Below, piece by piece: positions 9,710-22,734 of a stretch of DNA of 64,000 nucleotides (the stretch's first letter is position 1; every line of letters begins with the position of its first letter). A program made the position numbers and the translations under genes. The notes beneath the pieces were generated by a model, which was given only the letters and a program-made list of their open reading frames with translations, did not search any database and was not told the DNA's origin. Location of the stretch: positions 66,229,468-66,293,467 of the forward strand of contig NC_088796.1 in NCBI RefSeq assembly GCF_011386835.1. The letters are read 5' to 3'. The DNA comes from Chrysemys picta bellii (taxonomy: Eukaryota > Chordata > Testudines > Emydidae).

Positions 9710-11775
9710 CAAGTCATTTAGGGACCAGATGAAGATCTGGCCCTAGAGTTTTGTAACTGAAACCAACCGTCATCCAGAAATTAACTGGCAGAAGTTAACA
9801 CTGATATCATGTGCTCTCAGCATGAAGCTGCATAGAAAAAGGTATCCTCATTCTGAAATAGCTCCAGTTTTCAGATTAATTTATTAAGTCCTCCTCAAGT
9901 AGAGCACTTTATATTACTCTAGTCTTTGGGCCAGATTCTTGGCTGATATGAAAGTAATTTTAATCCCCAAAACTGGTTCCACTGGCTACTGACTCACATG
10001 AATAAAGAGGACTCACAGCAGAAAGGCTTGCAGGGTCAGGTTCAGAGTTCGAGCCAAATGGTAACACTCATGTCCAGCATTCTGAAATATTGTCGTTCCT
10101 TACTATGTGTGGAGCAGAGCCACAGGTTAGACTCACTCACTTCACTAATCACTAGTTATTCTTTTTCCTGTACAGCTAAAACAATCTTTGATTTTTACTT
10201 TTTAGTTTGAATAAGATGGTGTGGCAAAGAGTCATACCAAAGAATCCATGGTCAAATCTTCTCCAACCCCAACATTCTGGCAGCTTGCTTCCTGGTGGCT
10301 TCTGTCTTCATTTCTCTGAATCACTGCTTTTCTCTGTATTACCATTTTCATTGGCAGTTCCTGTTTAAATGAGCAGAGTGACTCATCTAGTGTCTGAGCC
10401 ATTATAATATCAAATTTTGGAAGAGGAATGTAAGAATTTGTTTTTAACTTGTGTACTCTAACGGTCATTTTCTGTCCTTGCAAATTACTTCCTCTGATTT
10501 TAATCATAATTTCATGTGTCCATTAAGGGGAGGTAGAGAGACCTCAAAAATATCAGCAAACAATCAGACATTTGTAGCTTTGTAACCATATGTAGCTAAT
10601 TGGTATCTTTTTTACTACAAGCAAACCACTTAGTACTGCCTCTAATACAGAGACTTAAAGAATATATATGAAGAGAGGCTATGTAAAAGCCACCCACTAT
10701 TGTAATAAAGAAAATGCAATTAATCACTACATGTGCTGCCAGAGAAAGATTTGCTTGTGGTAATTATAGAAAAATATGGACAGAAAGAGGAGGAGAAAAA
10801 TGAGAATAAAAATAAAGGGCAAAGCACTGCAGCCACAGGAATACAGTTGCTGAGTCTTTAACAAGTTATCAGAGTGCCTTCCCTGGCTTCTTACTCCAGT
10901 CCTTCCTAATCAGTTGTTTCTCATTTATTTATTTCCTTCCGTCTGGAATGATACTTGCTATCAAGGGCAGCAGGCGCAGCAGAAAACCTTCGGTAAATAA
11001 TGAATGTCCTTCCAACCTGACAGAATCCTTCTCGAAAATAAATAAATAGAAACATTGGCTGACAAACACATATTTTGGCCAGGGTTCTTTTTTTCTCCAA
11101 GTTATTGGTTCTTGGCTTTGATCTTGTTGTTCTTGCCTCTTAATGCCTTTTTCTACATATGGTTGTGGGTGGGGACAGGGGCCGTTGAATTTTTAATGCT
11201 TTTCTTTGCTTGCTTGCTTTCAGTTTTTCTCAGCAAGCAATAATAACCGCTTTCTCTTGATTCACATATTTTTAAATTAAAATAGAAAAAAAGGGTGGAG
11301 GAGGCTAAATTTTGAGCCCGGCTGTGTGCCTGCACAAAGCAGTAAAGGGTGTAAGGAACACCCAGAGTTCCCTTCATAGACTATCTGCACTGCCATCAGA
11401 AGACTACAGTAACCAGCAGGCAGCTATTCCTTATCCTACATAGGTGGATGGGGAAAGTGGGGTGGGCAAGGGTAGGGAATGGAAGATCTTTTGATGTCAC
11501 AGCTTACTTCTGTCCCAGAGTAAGGACGAGATCGTAACTCTCAGAGAAACAATTTTGTTTCTCTCCTGCTTGCTGGGCAGCACAGCTACACACTGGTCCT
11601 TGTTCTGGCTGGATTGTATGGTTACAATTGCAACAATTGCATTTTTCGGAAATTAACAGACAGATTCTGATACCCTTAGTTGCATTGCATGGCACCCTAT
11701 TTCACAAATAGCCCCATTGACTTCAATATGACAATTCCTGGAGAATGACAGTACTCAACGTGAGTAAGAAAATCC
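9710..11775. other. Unassigned AT-rich DNA
   Basis: No gene or recognisable repeat was found. Frames at 9998-10210 and 10232-10507 lack family motifs. The stretch around 10850-11060 has mixed composition without repeats and could contain conserved non-coding sequence, but this cannot be judged from one genome. Confidence 0.45.
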
Positions 11776-11779
11776 CAAT

Positions 11780-11890
11780 CTGCTGCTCAATTAATCCTTA
11801 CAGTATCCCTGTTAGGTAGGTAAGTAAGTAATATTGCAGTTTTGTAGATGAAAAAATGGAAGGAAGGAAAGAAGGGAGTTGTCAAAGGAC
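11780..11890 (-). repeat. MIR-like CORE-SINE fragment, reversed
   Basis: AATCCTTACAGTATCCCTGT, TAGGTAGGTAAGTAAGTAAT, then GTAGATGAAAAAATGGAAGG follows the order seen in reversed MIR-type SINEs (AATCCTCACAA, GAGGTAGGTA, ACAGATGGGGAAACTGAGG). It is diverged. Confidence 0.5.
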
Positions 11891-11894
11891 CCAG

Positions 11895-12690
11895 AAGGAA
11901 TCATAAGAGTTTACCCCACCTCAACTGACATCAACGAGATATTTGCCCTTGACTTTACTGGGAGCAGATTAAAGCTCACAATGGAAGTGGAAAGAAATAA
12001 AGAACCTTGGATCCTACAATTGTTCTCAGACCCCCTAAAGTATCTCACTCACTCTCTGTTTCTCTGAATATAAGCAAAATTCACCATCTTATCCCTTTAC
12101 ACTGGACAGCCCCCAAAAGTGACATTAAAATCTTTGAAAATTCCAACCTGTTTATTTTAGGTATTTAAACGATGCACTTAATGGAATCTCTCCAGGCACA
12201 TAAGCATTCAAAACAATTTTCAAACATACAGTAATTGTTTAAATTAACACAGTGTAAATAAAATTATACTTGAAAGGCCCACCCTCCTCCAGTTAAACTC
12301 TCCACTCTCAACTCAAACTTTCAGAAAAAGCCAGATTGAGTAGATGGGCCCTGCAGCATGCTTGGAAGATGAACAAATCTGGACTCTGTCAAGCCAAGTG
12401 GGTAAAAAATTCCAATTAAGGGCTCCCCATTACAAGAACCCTCCCCAGATCTCTCTAAGAACTATTAGCTCAAACCCCAATTCATTTTCTTGCATTGGAT
12501 TAAAGCATGGAGAAAGTAGCAGAATCTGAGGTACTCAAAATCCAGCCCATAAATTGGTTCATAGATCAAAACCAATACTTTGAATTGCACCTTGAAACAA
12601 ATTGGAAGTCAATGCAGTTTCTGATTTGCAAGGGCATTATGCTCCATGTGAAAAATACTCCTAACTAAACAGATGGCAACTTACCGTACT
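11895..12690. other. Unassigned DNA
   Basis: Only short chance frames (11879-12067, 12344-12529) were seen, and no repeat consensus could be assigned. Confidence 0.45.
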
Positions 12691-12694
12691 AAAG

Positions 12695-12751
12695 GCCTGA
12701 TCCAAAGCCCACTGAAGTTAACAAAAAAATTCAGTGGGCTTTGGATCAGGT
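12695..12751. repeat. Hairpin repeat
   Basis: A 22-bp arm (GCCTGATCCAAAGCCCACTG..) at 12695-12716 pairs with 12730-12751 (21 of 22 complementary) over a 13-bp A-rich loop. The arm sequence is a common motif of sauropsid palindromic repeats. Confidence 0.75.
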
Positions 12752-12759
12752 CCTACTTT

Positions 12760-15215
12760 TTTTCTCCATTGCATAAATAATTCTCCATTGTTCAGCCCAC
12801 AGGAGCCCCCACAGCTTTTCCACAACTCATTCCTAAAGAACCTTTAATAGAGCAGGTTGACAATTCAGAATTTCAGACTGGTTAATCAACAATCACATTT
12901 TAATTAAAACAATTATCAATTGAAAATTTCAACCAGCTCTGGTCTTGATATTTAATACAAATTCAAGATTTGTTTAAAATTATTTTTCCTCTAAAGTTTC
13001 CCAAAACATCAAGGGTCCAAATCCTGGTCCCCAGTGTGAAATCCTAGTCAAAGGGAAGATTACTTATATATTGGGGAATATGAATCCTCACCTAATTCTT
13101 AAGTAGGAGTTAGTGGTGCTACCCAGACAGACTACTATTCCTTCCTAATATGAGGTTGAGCCTATGGGAGCAATCCTGGATTTCATTCAAGGGTTTTGGC
13201 CCAGTGGAGCTATGCTGCATACATACCCAACGATCACATCGCCACAACACCACCTTCCACAGTCCTACTCAGAGAGTTGCTATAACACAGTGCTGTGTGG
13301 GAATTAAGAAATCTTCCTGCTAAGGTTCTTCACAACCTCTTTCTTCTTCTCACTTCCTTCAGCCACATTAGAAACATGGAACTTCCACTGTGTTTTGCGC
13401 CTTCTTCACCCTTGAAGTAGGGCAAGAATTTTACCCTCAGTTCTTAATTAAGAGATTCCCAATGAGAATACCCCTGTAAAACAGCTTATATGTAAGTCTT
13501 CAATGAAAAACACTTTGAAAATGCAGAAACACTGTCATGTTTCTCAGTGCTTGTGTGTTTACATTTTCACAGGCTCAACAATTATGTAAAGAATCAAGGC
13601 TGTATTGCTCAAAGTCACTTAAATATATTAAAAATGTTGAATTAAAATATGAAATCATGTGAGCCTGAGTACTTTTCTTAAACACTGCTTTAAAACAATA
13701 TGCCCTCCAAATAATGATTTCATATGCAAACAGTGTATTGCATGTATGTCTTTGGCAAGAGGGATAATATAAATCCAATTTCCTTCCCCCTGCTGTGTTA
13801 AAATGATGCCCCCAGAGTTACTGGGGTTTCTGGCTCTATTAGGAAACTGCCTTATCACTGATAGGCTTGACAAGTCTTGTGCCTGAGTTTGACATTGGAG
13901 GTGTGTTTATGAATTAAAAATTCTTAGCAGTAACTGAAGAATACAAGTTGATGGATACTCAGTATGAAGTGTCTGGGGGGTCAGGGCTTAAGCCCCAGAA
14001 AAGTAAAACAAGCTTTCTATACAACTGCTGTGCTCCTCCGTACAGATACAGAGGCCGAGCCCCAAGAGGCAGCAGCATAATTGCAACAGTGATTGTGTTC
14101 CCTGAACTCAAATATCAAGCTACACATTGACGTTTACTATAGTAAACTTGGGCCTGCCAAGTTCAGTCAGGTTGTACATTCTTTGGAGCCATTTATTCAC
14201 CCCTGTTGCTAGCTCTCTTTGGTAGTGCTGCAGTTTGTGTCTTCAAAACAATTGAGTACAATGCAGCTTAGCAATTATTGCACCCAAATATTGTTCTAGG
14301 TCTTCAATGGATATAAAAAACCCACAATTGTTATATATTAAAGTATGTAAAAAGGTTGTCACACAGTGTGATAGCCTAATTTATGTTTCCTGAGCACTGC
14401 TCAGATAACACAGTTTTGAAGACAGAGCATCATTTTATAAAAAGTGTTCAGCTAGTCTGTTAGAGTGACAGGAGAAACACAAAGTTCCTGTCAAAGACAA
14501 TAAAATCCAGAAATTTTTAAAAAAAACAGCCCTGGAGGGAATGCTGTTGGAATGCTGACCCAGCAAAGGTAAAATATGGGTAGACAAGAGGCCACATACC
14601 TAGATCATTAGTTTGCCCTAGAGGTAAAGCAAGTTAGGGACAAAAAACATGCACAAACAAACCACAACCACTATGCAGGAGATAAGAGCTGTCAGTAGAA
14701 ATTTGATAGCACAGTAAAATAAGGAACATGAAAGAAACACATAGCTAAATAACTTGTAGACAGCTGTCTTTATATTTCTGGAACACTTCTATAGGTTAAA
14801 AGAAATCCTATAAATAATTTATGGTTCAACTGTTCATCAGATTCAGGAACTTTCTAGACCCTGTTGCATTATAGGACACTTTCAGAATGGCTTCCAGGCA
14901 GCCTCTAAATTTGTACCTGTGTTCTTGGTACCAATTCTGGACACAGAAACAGTATTTGTCCATGAAACTTAGATAAAAAACTCCACATTACAAGCGAAAA
15001 TCTGAATTTTGAGCATCCAAATATGTGTGCAAAACTGAAGGGGGCATACATTTAGGGTCCACTTTTTGAAAATCTGGTCATACAACACATTTTCTTATTA
15101 CACACTGGAATAGCTGTAAGTGCTTCAGAATTACAATGTATTATTTCTATGATAGTTTACTTTCTTCTATCTGCTTATATGGTCACCGTCACTTCCTGAG
15201 TATCTCTGAATGCAC
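12760..15215. other. Unassigned AT-rich DNA
   Basis: About 12860-12945 (TTTTAATTAAAACAATT, AATTTCAACCAGCTCTGG) may be the end of the family seen at 23149-23800. Otherwise no gene, exon or repeat was identified. Frames at 13575-13873 and 13948-14130 show no motif. Confidence 0.45.
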
Positions 15216-15372
15216 CTATGAGATATGGAAATATTATCTCCATTTTACAGATAGAAACTTAGGCACAAAGCAACTAAGTGACTTGCCTAAGGTCATACAG
15301 AAAGTCTGTGGAAGAGCTGGTCATTTAATCCAGGTTCCTGAGTCCCAGTTCAATGCCTTAACTATGAGGATC
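15216..15372 (-). repeat. MIR-like CORE-SINE fragment, reversed
   Basis: TCTCCATTTTACAGATAGAA, GTGACTTGCCTAAGGTCATA and ATCCAGGTTCCTGAGTCCCA occur in the order and spacing of a reversed MIR (ATTTTACAGATGAGGAAACT, ACTTGCCCAAGGTCAC, then the B-box region). This is the best-preserved MIR-like copy in the window. Confidence 0.7.
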
Positions 15373-15403
15373 ACCTTTCCTTCCCTTTCTAAACTATTTA
15401 TGT

Positions 15404-15640
15404 AAGTGGTGGGCAACCTGTGGCCTGCGGGCTGCATGTGACCCACCAGGGTAATCTGCTGGCAGGTGCCAGACAGTTTGTTTACATTTGAACATCCCCG
15501 CTATCACTTCCCGCAGCTCCATTGGCTGGGAACGGCGAACTGTGGCCACTGGGAGCTGCAGGCGGCCGTGCAAATGTAAACAATCTGTCTGGCAGCCTGC
15601 CAGCAGATTACGCTGTCCATCCACAGGTTGCCCACCACTG
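15404..15640. mobile_element. hAT-type MITE (GTGGTGGGCAACCTG ends)
   Basis: The terminal inverted repeats AAGTGGTGGGCAACCTGTGG and CCACAGGTTGCCCACCACTG bound a 237-bp element. Flanks ATTTATGT (15396-15403) and ATTTACAT (15641-15648) match at 6 of 8, consistent with a decayed 8-bp hAT target duplication. The interior is strongly palindromic (TCTGCTGGCAGG/CCTGCCAGCAGA; GCAGCTCCATTGGC against GCCACTGGGAGCTGC). It carries no coding capacity; mobilisation would need a transposase elsewhere. Confidence 0.8.
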
Positions 15641-15649
15641 ATTTACATT

Positions 15650-17000
15650 GTCACCTTAAAAGAGACTCTAGCTATTTATTTGAAAGGCCTTTCTTTGCTG
15701 GGTTAAGTGAAAAGAAACAATACATAGTCACAGCCTATAAAAGAAAATTATACTTGCTAAAAAGGGTTTTAGTATTTTGAGTGTGACTATCAGGAAAGGA
15801 AATTGCAAGCTATGAGAGAGTTATTATTTTGTTTGTCAAAAAAAATTACAGTATTACACAGGAAGCAAGCAGCAGAAGAAATTCAGTACCGAAGATGCAA
15901 AACATCTTTGGAAAAGTCTGTCTTACTCCATTATTTCTTTGACAAACCTCGTAGTGATAACGTATCAGAATTTTTTACAATGTTATCTCTTAATTTCTAG
16001 CAATCTGATTTTGTGTTTTAAAACTGTTTGCATGAAAGGCTTCACACGAACATTAAATCAATAAATGTCAACACCTCATACAAAATGGAGATGATTTATT
16101 TCTCTATTTGGTGCAAAAAAATAATTGCATGGAAATCTGATGGGTACAAACTATGTCTCATGGTAACTAGATCAGTCAGTAATAATGTTATGTACAGTTA
16201 AAAGGGTAAACAAAAAGCCAAAAGCACAAACTTTATGGCTGGTCTTTGGTAAGAAACTGTATTTGTATATATGATTTATTTTTATTATTAATATGGTCCT
16301 GGAGCTATAGTTAAGCAGATCTGATCTGTGAAGGCTGATTGGACTGGAATGGTACTTCACATTCACAATTTGTCTGTAACATGAACTGTGATTTTGCAGG
16401 CCTGGGTTCCCGCCCCCACCCCCAGGCTATGGGGAGGAAATCATCCTCCCCAATCTGCCTGTGTACCTATCCATACTGTGTTCATTACCATGATATTTGA
16501 GCACCTTACAGTATTATAAAAAATCAACTAGTAAGCTAAACACAGATGATGTTTGAATCTTTCACCCGACCTTTCCTATGCAATTATTGTTACAGAGCTG
16601 TCTACAGATCATGTTTTTCTCCTCTTTACTCTCTCCTTTCTCTCAGCAACACCCAGTTACTGTTTCCAGGAAGCAGTAATTTATTGTGGGAAAGCTATTG
16701 TGAAGAGAAGGGCCTTAAATGTTGTTCTGAAGGTCATTGTAATCTCTTGTGTAAGGGAATTCCAGGGTCATGGGCCAGCTACTAAGAAAGCACCCCTCCT
16801 AGAAAACCTCCTAGTTGTCTCACCTTTGTAACTGTGGACAGTGCCATAGTTCCTGATGACCACAGCTGTCATGATAGCAGAGAGAGAGGCAATCCATGAG
16901 ACAGCCTGGCAGCCCAGTATATCAATACCAAGAACTTGAATTTGTGTAGTGTCAGAATGCCAGGGTAATGTGCAGCATAGCAGGCCTGGTCCTCTGTGCA
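15650..17000. other. Unassigned DNA
   Basis: No gene was found. Overlapping frames at 16546-16831 (plus) and 16768-17111 (minus) have no recognisable domain. Confidence 0.45.
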
Positions 17001-17005
17001 AATTA

Positions 17006-17115
17006 GGGCATGTCTACACCACACCACAGTCCAGAATATAGGGGTGGTGAGTAGCAGTGTGCTGCTCTGTAATTCCCCCATGTGGACACTGCATGCATGA
17101 ATGTAAGGCACCTAG
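17006..17115. repeat. Probable Harbinger-type MITE fragment
   Basis: TTA followed by GGGCATGTCTACACCACACC at 17003-17025 matches the terminal motif of the element at 42631-42936, and CCCCCATGTGGACACTGCAT follows as in this family. The other end was not located. Confidence 0.4.
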
Positions 17116-17119
17116 TTCG

Positions 17120-18310
17120 CAGGTGGTCAAAAGGGAAAGGTTGTGAGGGTGCTGTTATGGTGGCTCTATGCCACAAAAACAATTTGCTTTGGCAAGGGAA
17201 ATTTTCAATAGGCCAGTTGCGCCTCCTTTATGGCTGCTGTACCTCTCTTGGGGCTCTCTGGAGAACCAACACTATGACAACAAAATTTAGAGCCAACTTC
17301 TGCTCTTGGTTCCATGAATGCAACTCTACTGAAGTCGGTGAGATTTTACAAGCAGAACTGCTTGTAGACTTGGGCCTGGAAAGCCCACCAAGACATGGGT
17401 CATTAAAAAAGGAATAAATTAATAATGATGGCAAGTGAAAAAAATATTGTTTCAATCAAGCAATGGAAATCTGGTAAAGACTTAAAAAAACCCAGGACAG
17501 CATTACAGTGCTGATTCTTTTGACAAACTGTTCATGGTTTTCACACACTACTGAAGTGTATATGATTAAATATAATTATTGTCTATAAATAAAAAAGTAA
17601 AATATAGTTTGGGAATTTAACTTGAAATAATGGGATTCCTTCCGCAGGCAGTCTTAAATAAAGAAATTAGCCATGTGCTAGAGATGAATCATCACATACA
17701 TGAATTTGACATTTACAGTAGGGGTTTATGAAGACAACTATCAGAAAGATTTTGGAGTGTTAAATCACACACCTCATTAAATCCTTTCAGTACTGCTATC
17801 ATTTTATGCAACCTCCAGATAGAAATGTGAGGAGGAAGAGAGTTGTCTAAAGAAGTTTGGCACATTATTTACTCATCATGTCCCACATTGCATTTTTTCT
17901 GTGACAGTATCATATCACCCATTCTTTTCAGAACAGACTGATCCTGCTGACCGTATTCATTTTTCACTCAAGCCTTACTCAGAGAAACTCCCATTGAATT
18001 CAGTAGGACTTGGCAACATATGAGCTAGACAACAGTCAGATTGTATTTTTGCTAAAGCTGGTCCAAACCTCCCTGTCCTTTGGAAGATTCCTTCACTTCC
18101 CAAATATTCTGCTTCTGTTTTTTCTTTTTCCAAAAATAATTTGTAGTATTCCAGCCAGCCTTTTTCTTCAGTGTGGTCTTTTTGAACACTACTTTGAGCC
18201 CCCAACATTGCAATACTCCAGGGCTGTTTCTGCTCCATAATTCATTGGACTTCAGTGGACTTTCAAACAGCAATATATTAACATGCACAAGGGAAATTTT
18301 AGTTCACACC
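17120..18310. other. Unassigned DNA
   Basis: No recognisable gene or repeat was found. The 111-codon frame ending at 17417 and the frames around 17975-18400 occur on both strands without motifs. Confidence 0.45.
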
Positions 18311-18314
18311 AGCA

Positions 18315-18409
18315 GGGTCTACATGGGTCAGTTAGTGCAAAATACATTGGTGTACTTTAGAAATCACACCCCCACTAGTACACATCGCCACATCATGTAG
18401 ACAAGTCCC
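18315..18409. repeat. Small MITE-like element with GTCTACATG ends
   Basis: GGGTCTACATGGGTCAGTTA at the left and CATGTAGACAAGTCCC at the right form imperfect inverted ends around GTGTACTTTAGAAATCACAC. I recognise this short repeat from turtle sequence; no target duplication is evident. Confidence 0.5.
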
Positions 18410-18605
18410 GAAGGAATAATAATAATTCTACAGGGAATGATCATTTATGAGGCCTCGCAGAAAGACTGCATGATGTACTGGGTATTATAGCTAACTTCTG
18501 TTAAATATATGTATTTGCTTTGTTGGTAGATCTACAGTGGAGTGCAATAATGATATCCAGATCATGGCCTCATCCTGTAATTTTTTGAGCATTTAATTCA
18601 TAGAA

Positions 18606-18734
18606 AGTAACAGAGGGTCCTGTGGCACCTTTAAGAAAGCTTATGCTCCCAATACTTCTGTTAGTCTTAAAGGTGCCACAGGACCCTCTGTTACTTTTTA
18701 CAGATTCAGACTAACATGGCTACCCCTCTGATAC
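18606..18734 (+). mobile_element. Foldback copy of the same short retroposon as 6863-7031, 13-bp target duplication
   Basis: Perfect direct repeats TTAATTCATAGAA flank it (18593-18605 and 18735-18747). The plus-strand 3' end, CAGACTAACATGGCTACCCC then TCTGATAC, is the family end. Bases 18604-18635 are the exact reverse complement of 18666-18697, with a 30-bp loop containing AAGCTTATGCTCCC. The inverted arm starts beside the T-run (TTACTTTTTACAG), as it does in the copy at 6863. Confidence 0.88.
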
Positions 18735-18749
18735 TTAATTCATAGAAGT

Positions 18750-21700
18750 TGAGGGTGCTCAAAAGGAACAGGCATTTAGTCTGGAAGGGTGAAATTTACC
18801 CTGTTGCAACCCTGCTAATGGCAAGGGAGTTTCAAAAGTGTTGAGCACATTTGTATATCAGGCTACATAGGTACTTAAATAAGAATTTAGGAGCTTAACT
18901 TTAGCCATCCATTATTGAAAATTTTGGTCAGGGCTCCTTGGAACCAAGAAGAAAGATTATAGCTATTATCTGTACTGCAGTGATCTATAGTGATACAAAT
19001 TAAAATGTTGCCTGCACCTTTGGTCTGGCACTGAACACAGATTTAATGGCCTGAGAATATGTCCCAGATGAAGGATTAAGGGAGAACTTTAGGATTTGGC
19101 CCCTAGAGTTTACCCTGGGTCTTCAGAGTGCAGCTGTAGAATTAAAGGATATAATACAGCCATTTGAGGGCCTAAGAAATGGCAACTTCAGGCAAACCAG
19201 CAATGAGTAGAATTCACTGAGGTAGATGTACTATCTGTTTCCAAGAAATCAAACCACTTCAGCAGCCCACCAGGGTGAAAGCTGCCACCTTTCCAATGTG
19301 AGCCATGGAAAGCGTACAATTAGAAGTTGTGCTGTTCCCATTTATGGTCAAAATAAAGACAATCCTGAGCACCATATTTGAAGTTCAAGGCCTTCTCTGT
19401 CTTTGCATACATGTTTCCCAGACCCTGTTGCTATGTTGCTTACAAAAGACTGAATGTCATGCAGTATACACACTCATTGAGCTGCACAAAAGATCAGTGG
19501 GAAAAACAAGATATGTACTTGAGATCATAATAGGACTCAAAGTGTTCTAAAGACAGCTGCAGTGTAGTCATATTGACACATGCCCAGAGTAAAAGTGAAA
19601 TTAACCTCAATGGTCATAACGTTGCTTTTGTTCTTGTTGTCGAGGGAGATGTACATGATTTCTGCATAAGAAGTTCATTGCCCAATGTTTTTAAAAGAAA
19701 AAACGTCTATTCAGTCTCCTGTTGTGCTAAAAAAAAAAATTGAAGCCGTTGTATAATAAAATGGAATTGAGAGAAAGTGGACAGAATATCATTACCCTAT
19801 ATTACATGTCATTATGAGGCAAAGTGGGATTTAAGCAGGTTTTGCTTGCTTATCCAAAACAGTTTTAAACAACTGCAGAATGGTTTGAGGTTTGTACATA
19901 AAACAACCATTTGAGAAAATTAGAGTGATAGGTTTGTGGAGAGCTCACAAAAACAAAAGGAAAAATGGTAAAAAAAATAGAATCAGTCCTGCAAATGTTT
20001 TGTTTTTTCAATCTCACTGCATTGGCAGTCACACAAGAGCATTAAACACTTCTGATGTCACTTTCTCTCTCCTCCAGCTTCATATACATATTTTTAGATT
20101 TATAGCTACAAGCTCTGCCCTGGGCTGTTCCTTTTTGCATCTCTTAGGTGGCCTGCAGCAGCTGTAGAGCTGACATAGCTGATTTTCACACCACCGTCCC
20201 CTGATGCCGGGGTGTGTGTTGGGAGTGGGGAGGAGGGGGAGAGGCATGGCCAGAGCATCCTGTTATGCTACAGCTTGTTGTGTTACGCCCGTGGAGGAGC
20301 ATCCCGGTTTTCCTGCTGCTCCTGGAAGGGAGTCAACTGTGACAGATCTGCAACACTGTCACAGTGTACGCTGCCCAGTGTACCAGCGTAACTGCATCAC
20401 CAGGCACCTTTGGGGGCAAAGGCAAGGTTCTGCTCTTTCCCACCCACCTTCACAATGTGGGGTCATAGCAGCTCCATGGCATCTGCTTACCCCGTGTGCA
20501 GGAGATAAAGCAAAAAACAAAACAAAAAGCAAAAAAAACCCACCAAAGCAAGAGAATAAGGGGGACTTATGCCCCTGTATTCCCTTCTGCTGGCACTACA
20601 TACATAAAACATTAATGGAATGAATTACATCATGCTCTAATTGTCTTTAAACTTGGAATTTCTAAAATTCAGCAACACTTGAGAAATTGGATTATGATTT
20701 TTTCCTCATCCACCAGCAGGAATACACATGAAATAATTTTAAATGGTCAGGATTACTCTTGACATTTTATTAGAATGGCAAGTTAATTTTCCCTTAGATT
20801 ATTTTGTATACTGTCCTCCTGGGGTTGTTTTGATCACATAGGGCTGTAAGTGGTTTGGGAGTCACTAATGAGCTTGAGTATGTGAACAACTTTTCATATG
20901 TCTAAAAGATGACTCTCTTGGTTTAAAAGGAACTTTCTGCAAGTTCTCCCTGGGATGTCTGCAGGGCCTGTCTCCCAAGAATATTTCTCTTTCAGCAGCT
21001 GGCTTCCTGCCCACTTCCTTCCCAGCAACCTCTAGCTATTACTTTAGTTCCATCATGAACAGGACACTGGGTCAGATGGTACCCTGCAAACTGGAACTGC
21101 ACTGCCCCTAACAAAGAGGATATAAGTTAGCAGTTCTGCCATAGTAAGTCTAACTGTGAAGGCTTCCATTCTACTGGTGTCAGAGTTCAACTCTGTTTGA
21201 ACAGTCAAGACTTAATAACTGTGCTTTGAAAATGCTGTTGTGTGCTTTTCTCTTGAGAACTTCTGCAGAATTTTAGATTAAATTAGAATTCATATCGGAA
21301 CTCCTTGTAACCTATATTTTTGATATATCTGAACAAGTCAAACAATTCAAAGGAAGTTAATCAGGAAACCTCCATATTTTAACATGTAATCCCCAAATGG
21401 AAACAAGGAACAAATAACACGGTATATACAGTAGAGCAAGCACTTTGTGGGGGGATTTTTAGTCTTTACTGAATGCTGAACTTCTACAAAAAGAATAGTA
21501 ATATGCAAAACACATGCAGAAAAGAAAAAGGAATACAACAGAGTAATCAAGGCTGGATTATCCTCTAGAAGAATGCCAAGGTCCCCAGCTCCTGGAGTCA
21601 TGTGATATGGGCAGAATCTGATTTCATTTACAAAAATAAGTTTCTAATCATCATGGTTGGGAAACAAATCTTGAAATTGTGAACTGAATGTAACTGAAGC

Positions 21701-22310
21701 AGTGATGCCTGAGTCTGCAGGCAGCCTGAAACAATAGCACTCTGAGGAACGAACTGTCTCATGCCTCTCTGTGGCATGTTAACACCATGATCCACTGCTC
21801 TGGGTGCAGAGGATGTGGTATGAGAAGAAAGTAGCAGGATTGGCCCACCTCCCAAACATATACTACCCAACTACTGAGGTTATTCTTGTTCCCCATCCCC
21901 TACTACCCCTTCAGGGAAAGAAGGAACCTCTCCTGTCACCCCAGCTGCTCCCAAGTGAGAGGGCCTCAGTTGCCACTTCTAGAAAGAAAAAGAGGGCCTC
22001 ACACCATGTCCTCTGCCACTCTAGGAAGGGAGGGAGTCCTCCTGCCACTGCCATTTCAGGGTAGACCCACAGCATGAGGAAGGTACCATAGAAGTATCCC
22101 GCATTCCATGTTATAGTGTGTCTAGGAATCAGATTCACCATAATCCAGCCCTGAAAGTAATAGAAACATGTTAGGAAATTTTGAGAAATAAGCCTGACTC
22201 CTCCTTTTTAGAATAATCTGCTTTGTTTTGATAATATCCATTGTGGAGAAAACATGATGGAACATATGGGATATAGTGAATATTAGAGTATCAGAAAAGG
22301 GATTTGGATC
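18750..22310. other. Unassigned DNA, including a GC-richer patch at 20190-20500
   Basis: The 139-codon frame at 20204-20623 lies in the GC-richer patch and ends in a lysine-rich A-tract translation. It has no domain and I treat it as chance. Nothing else resembles a gene. An A-run is present at 19731-19740. Confidence 0.45.
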
Positions 22311-22315
22311 CTGAA

Positions 22316-22405
22316 GACCTGATTCTGATCTGAGTACAATACGTTTTCTCCAGTGTGAAATTACTCCTGATTTATACCATTGTAGCTGCGAACAGAATCA
22401 GTCCC
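22316..22405. repeat. Diverged copy of the palindromic TTACACC-type repeat
   Basis: GACCTGATTCTGATCTGAGT at the left and AACAGAATCAGTCCC at the right, with GTGAAATTACTCCTGATTTA inside, resembles the palindrome at 8249-8345. Confidence 0.45.
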
Positions 22406-22734
22406 AAAGATGATATGCATTTGAGTCCAAAGCATATTGTGGTCATATTTTTATTTAGATACTTCTCTTTATGTAGTGTCAAGTATGGCAGGACAAATCC
22501 CATGGAACTTGGGGTTTTGTGAGCCACACAATCTCATTAAAACATTTTGTGAACTCACAAAATCCATTTGGGGTTTGCCAAGTTGTTATTTCTGTAAATG
22601 TAACACATCTTGCTTTCAAGAGAGTTTCAATAAAAAATTCTTTTCCAGCAAGAGGATGCCTCTGCTATGAAAACAAAGGAAAATAAAACCATGGAGAAGT
22701 ACTTTTGTTGGCTGTTGTTCAATGTCCAGGAATA

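Noticed and set aside
20204..20623. 139-codon frame
   Set aside because: It lies in a GC-richer patch, its C-terminus derives from an AAAAC-rich tract, and it has no motif.
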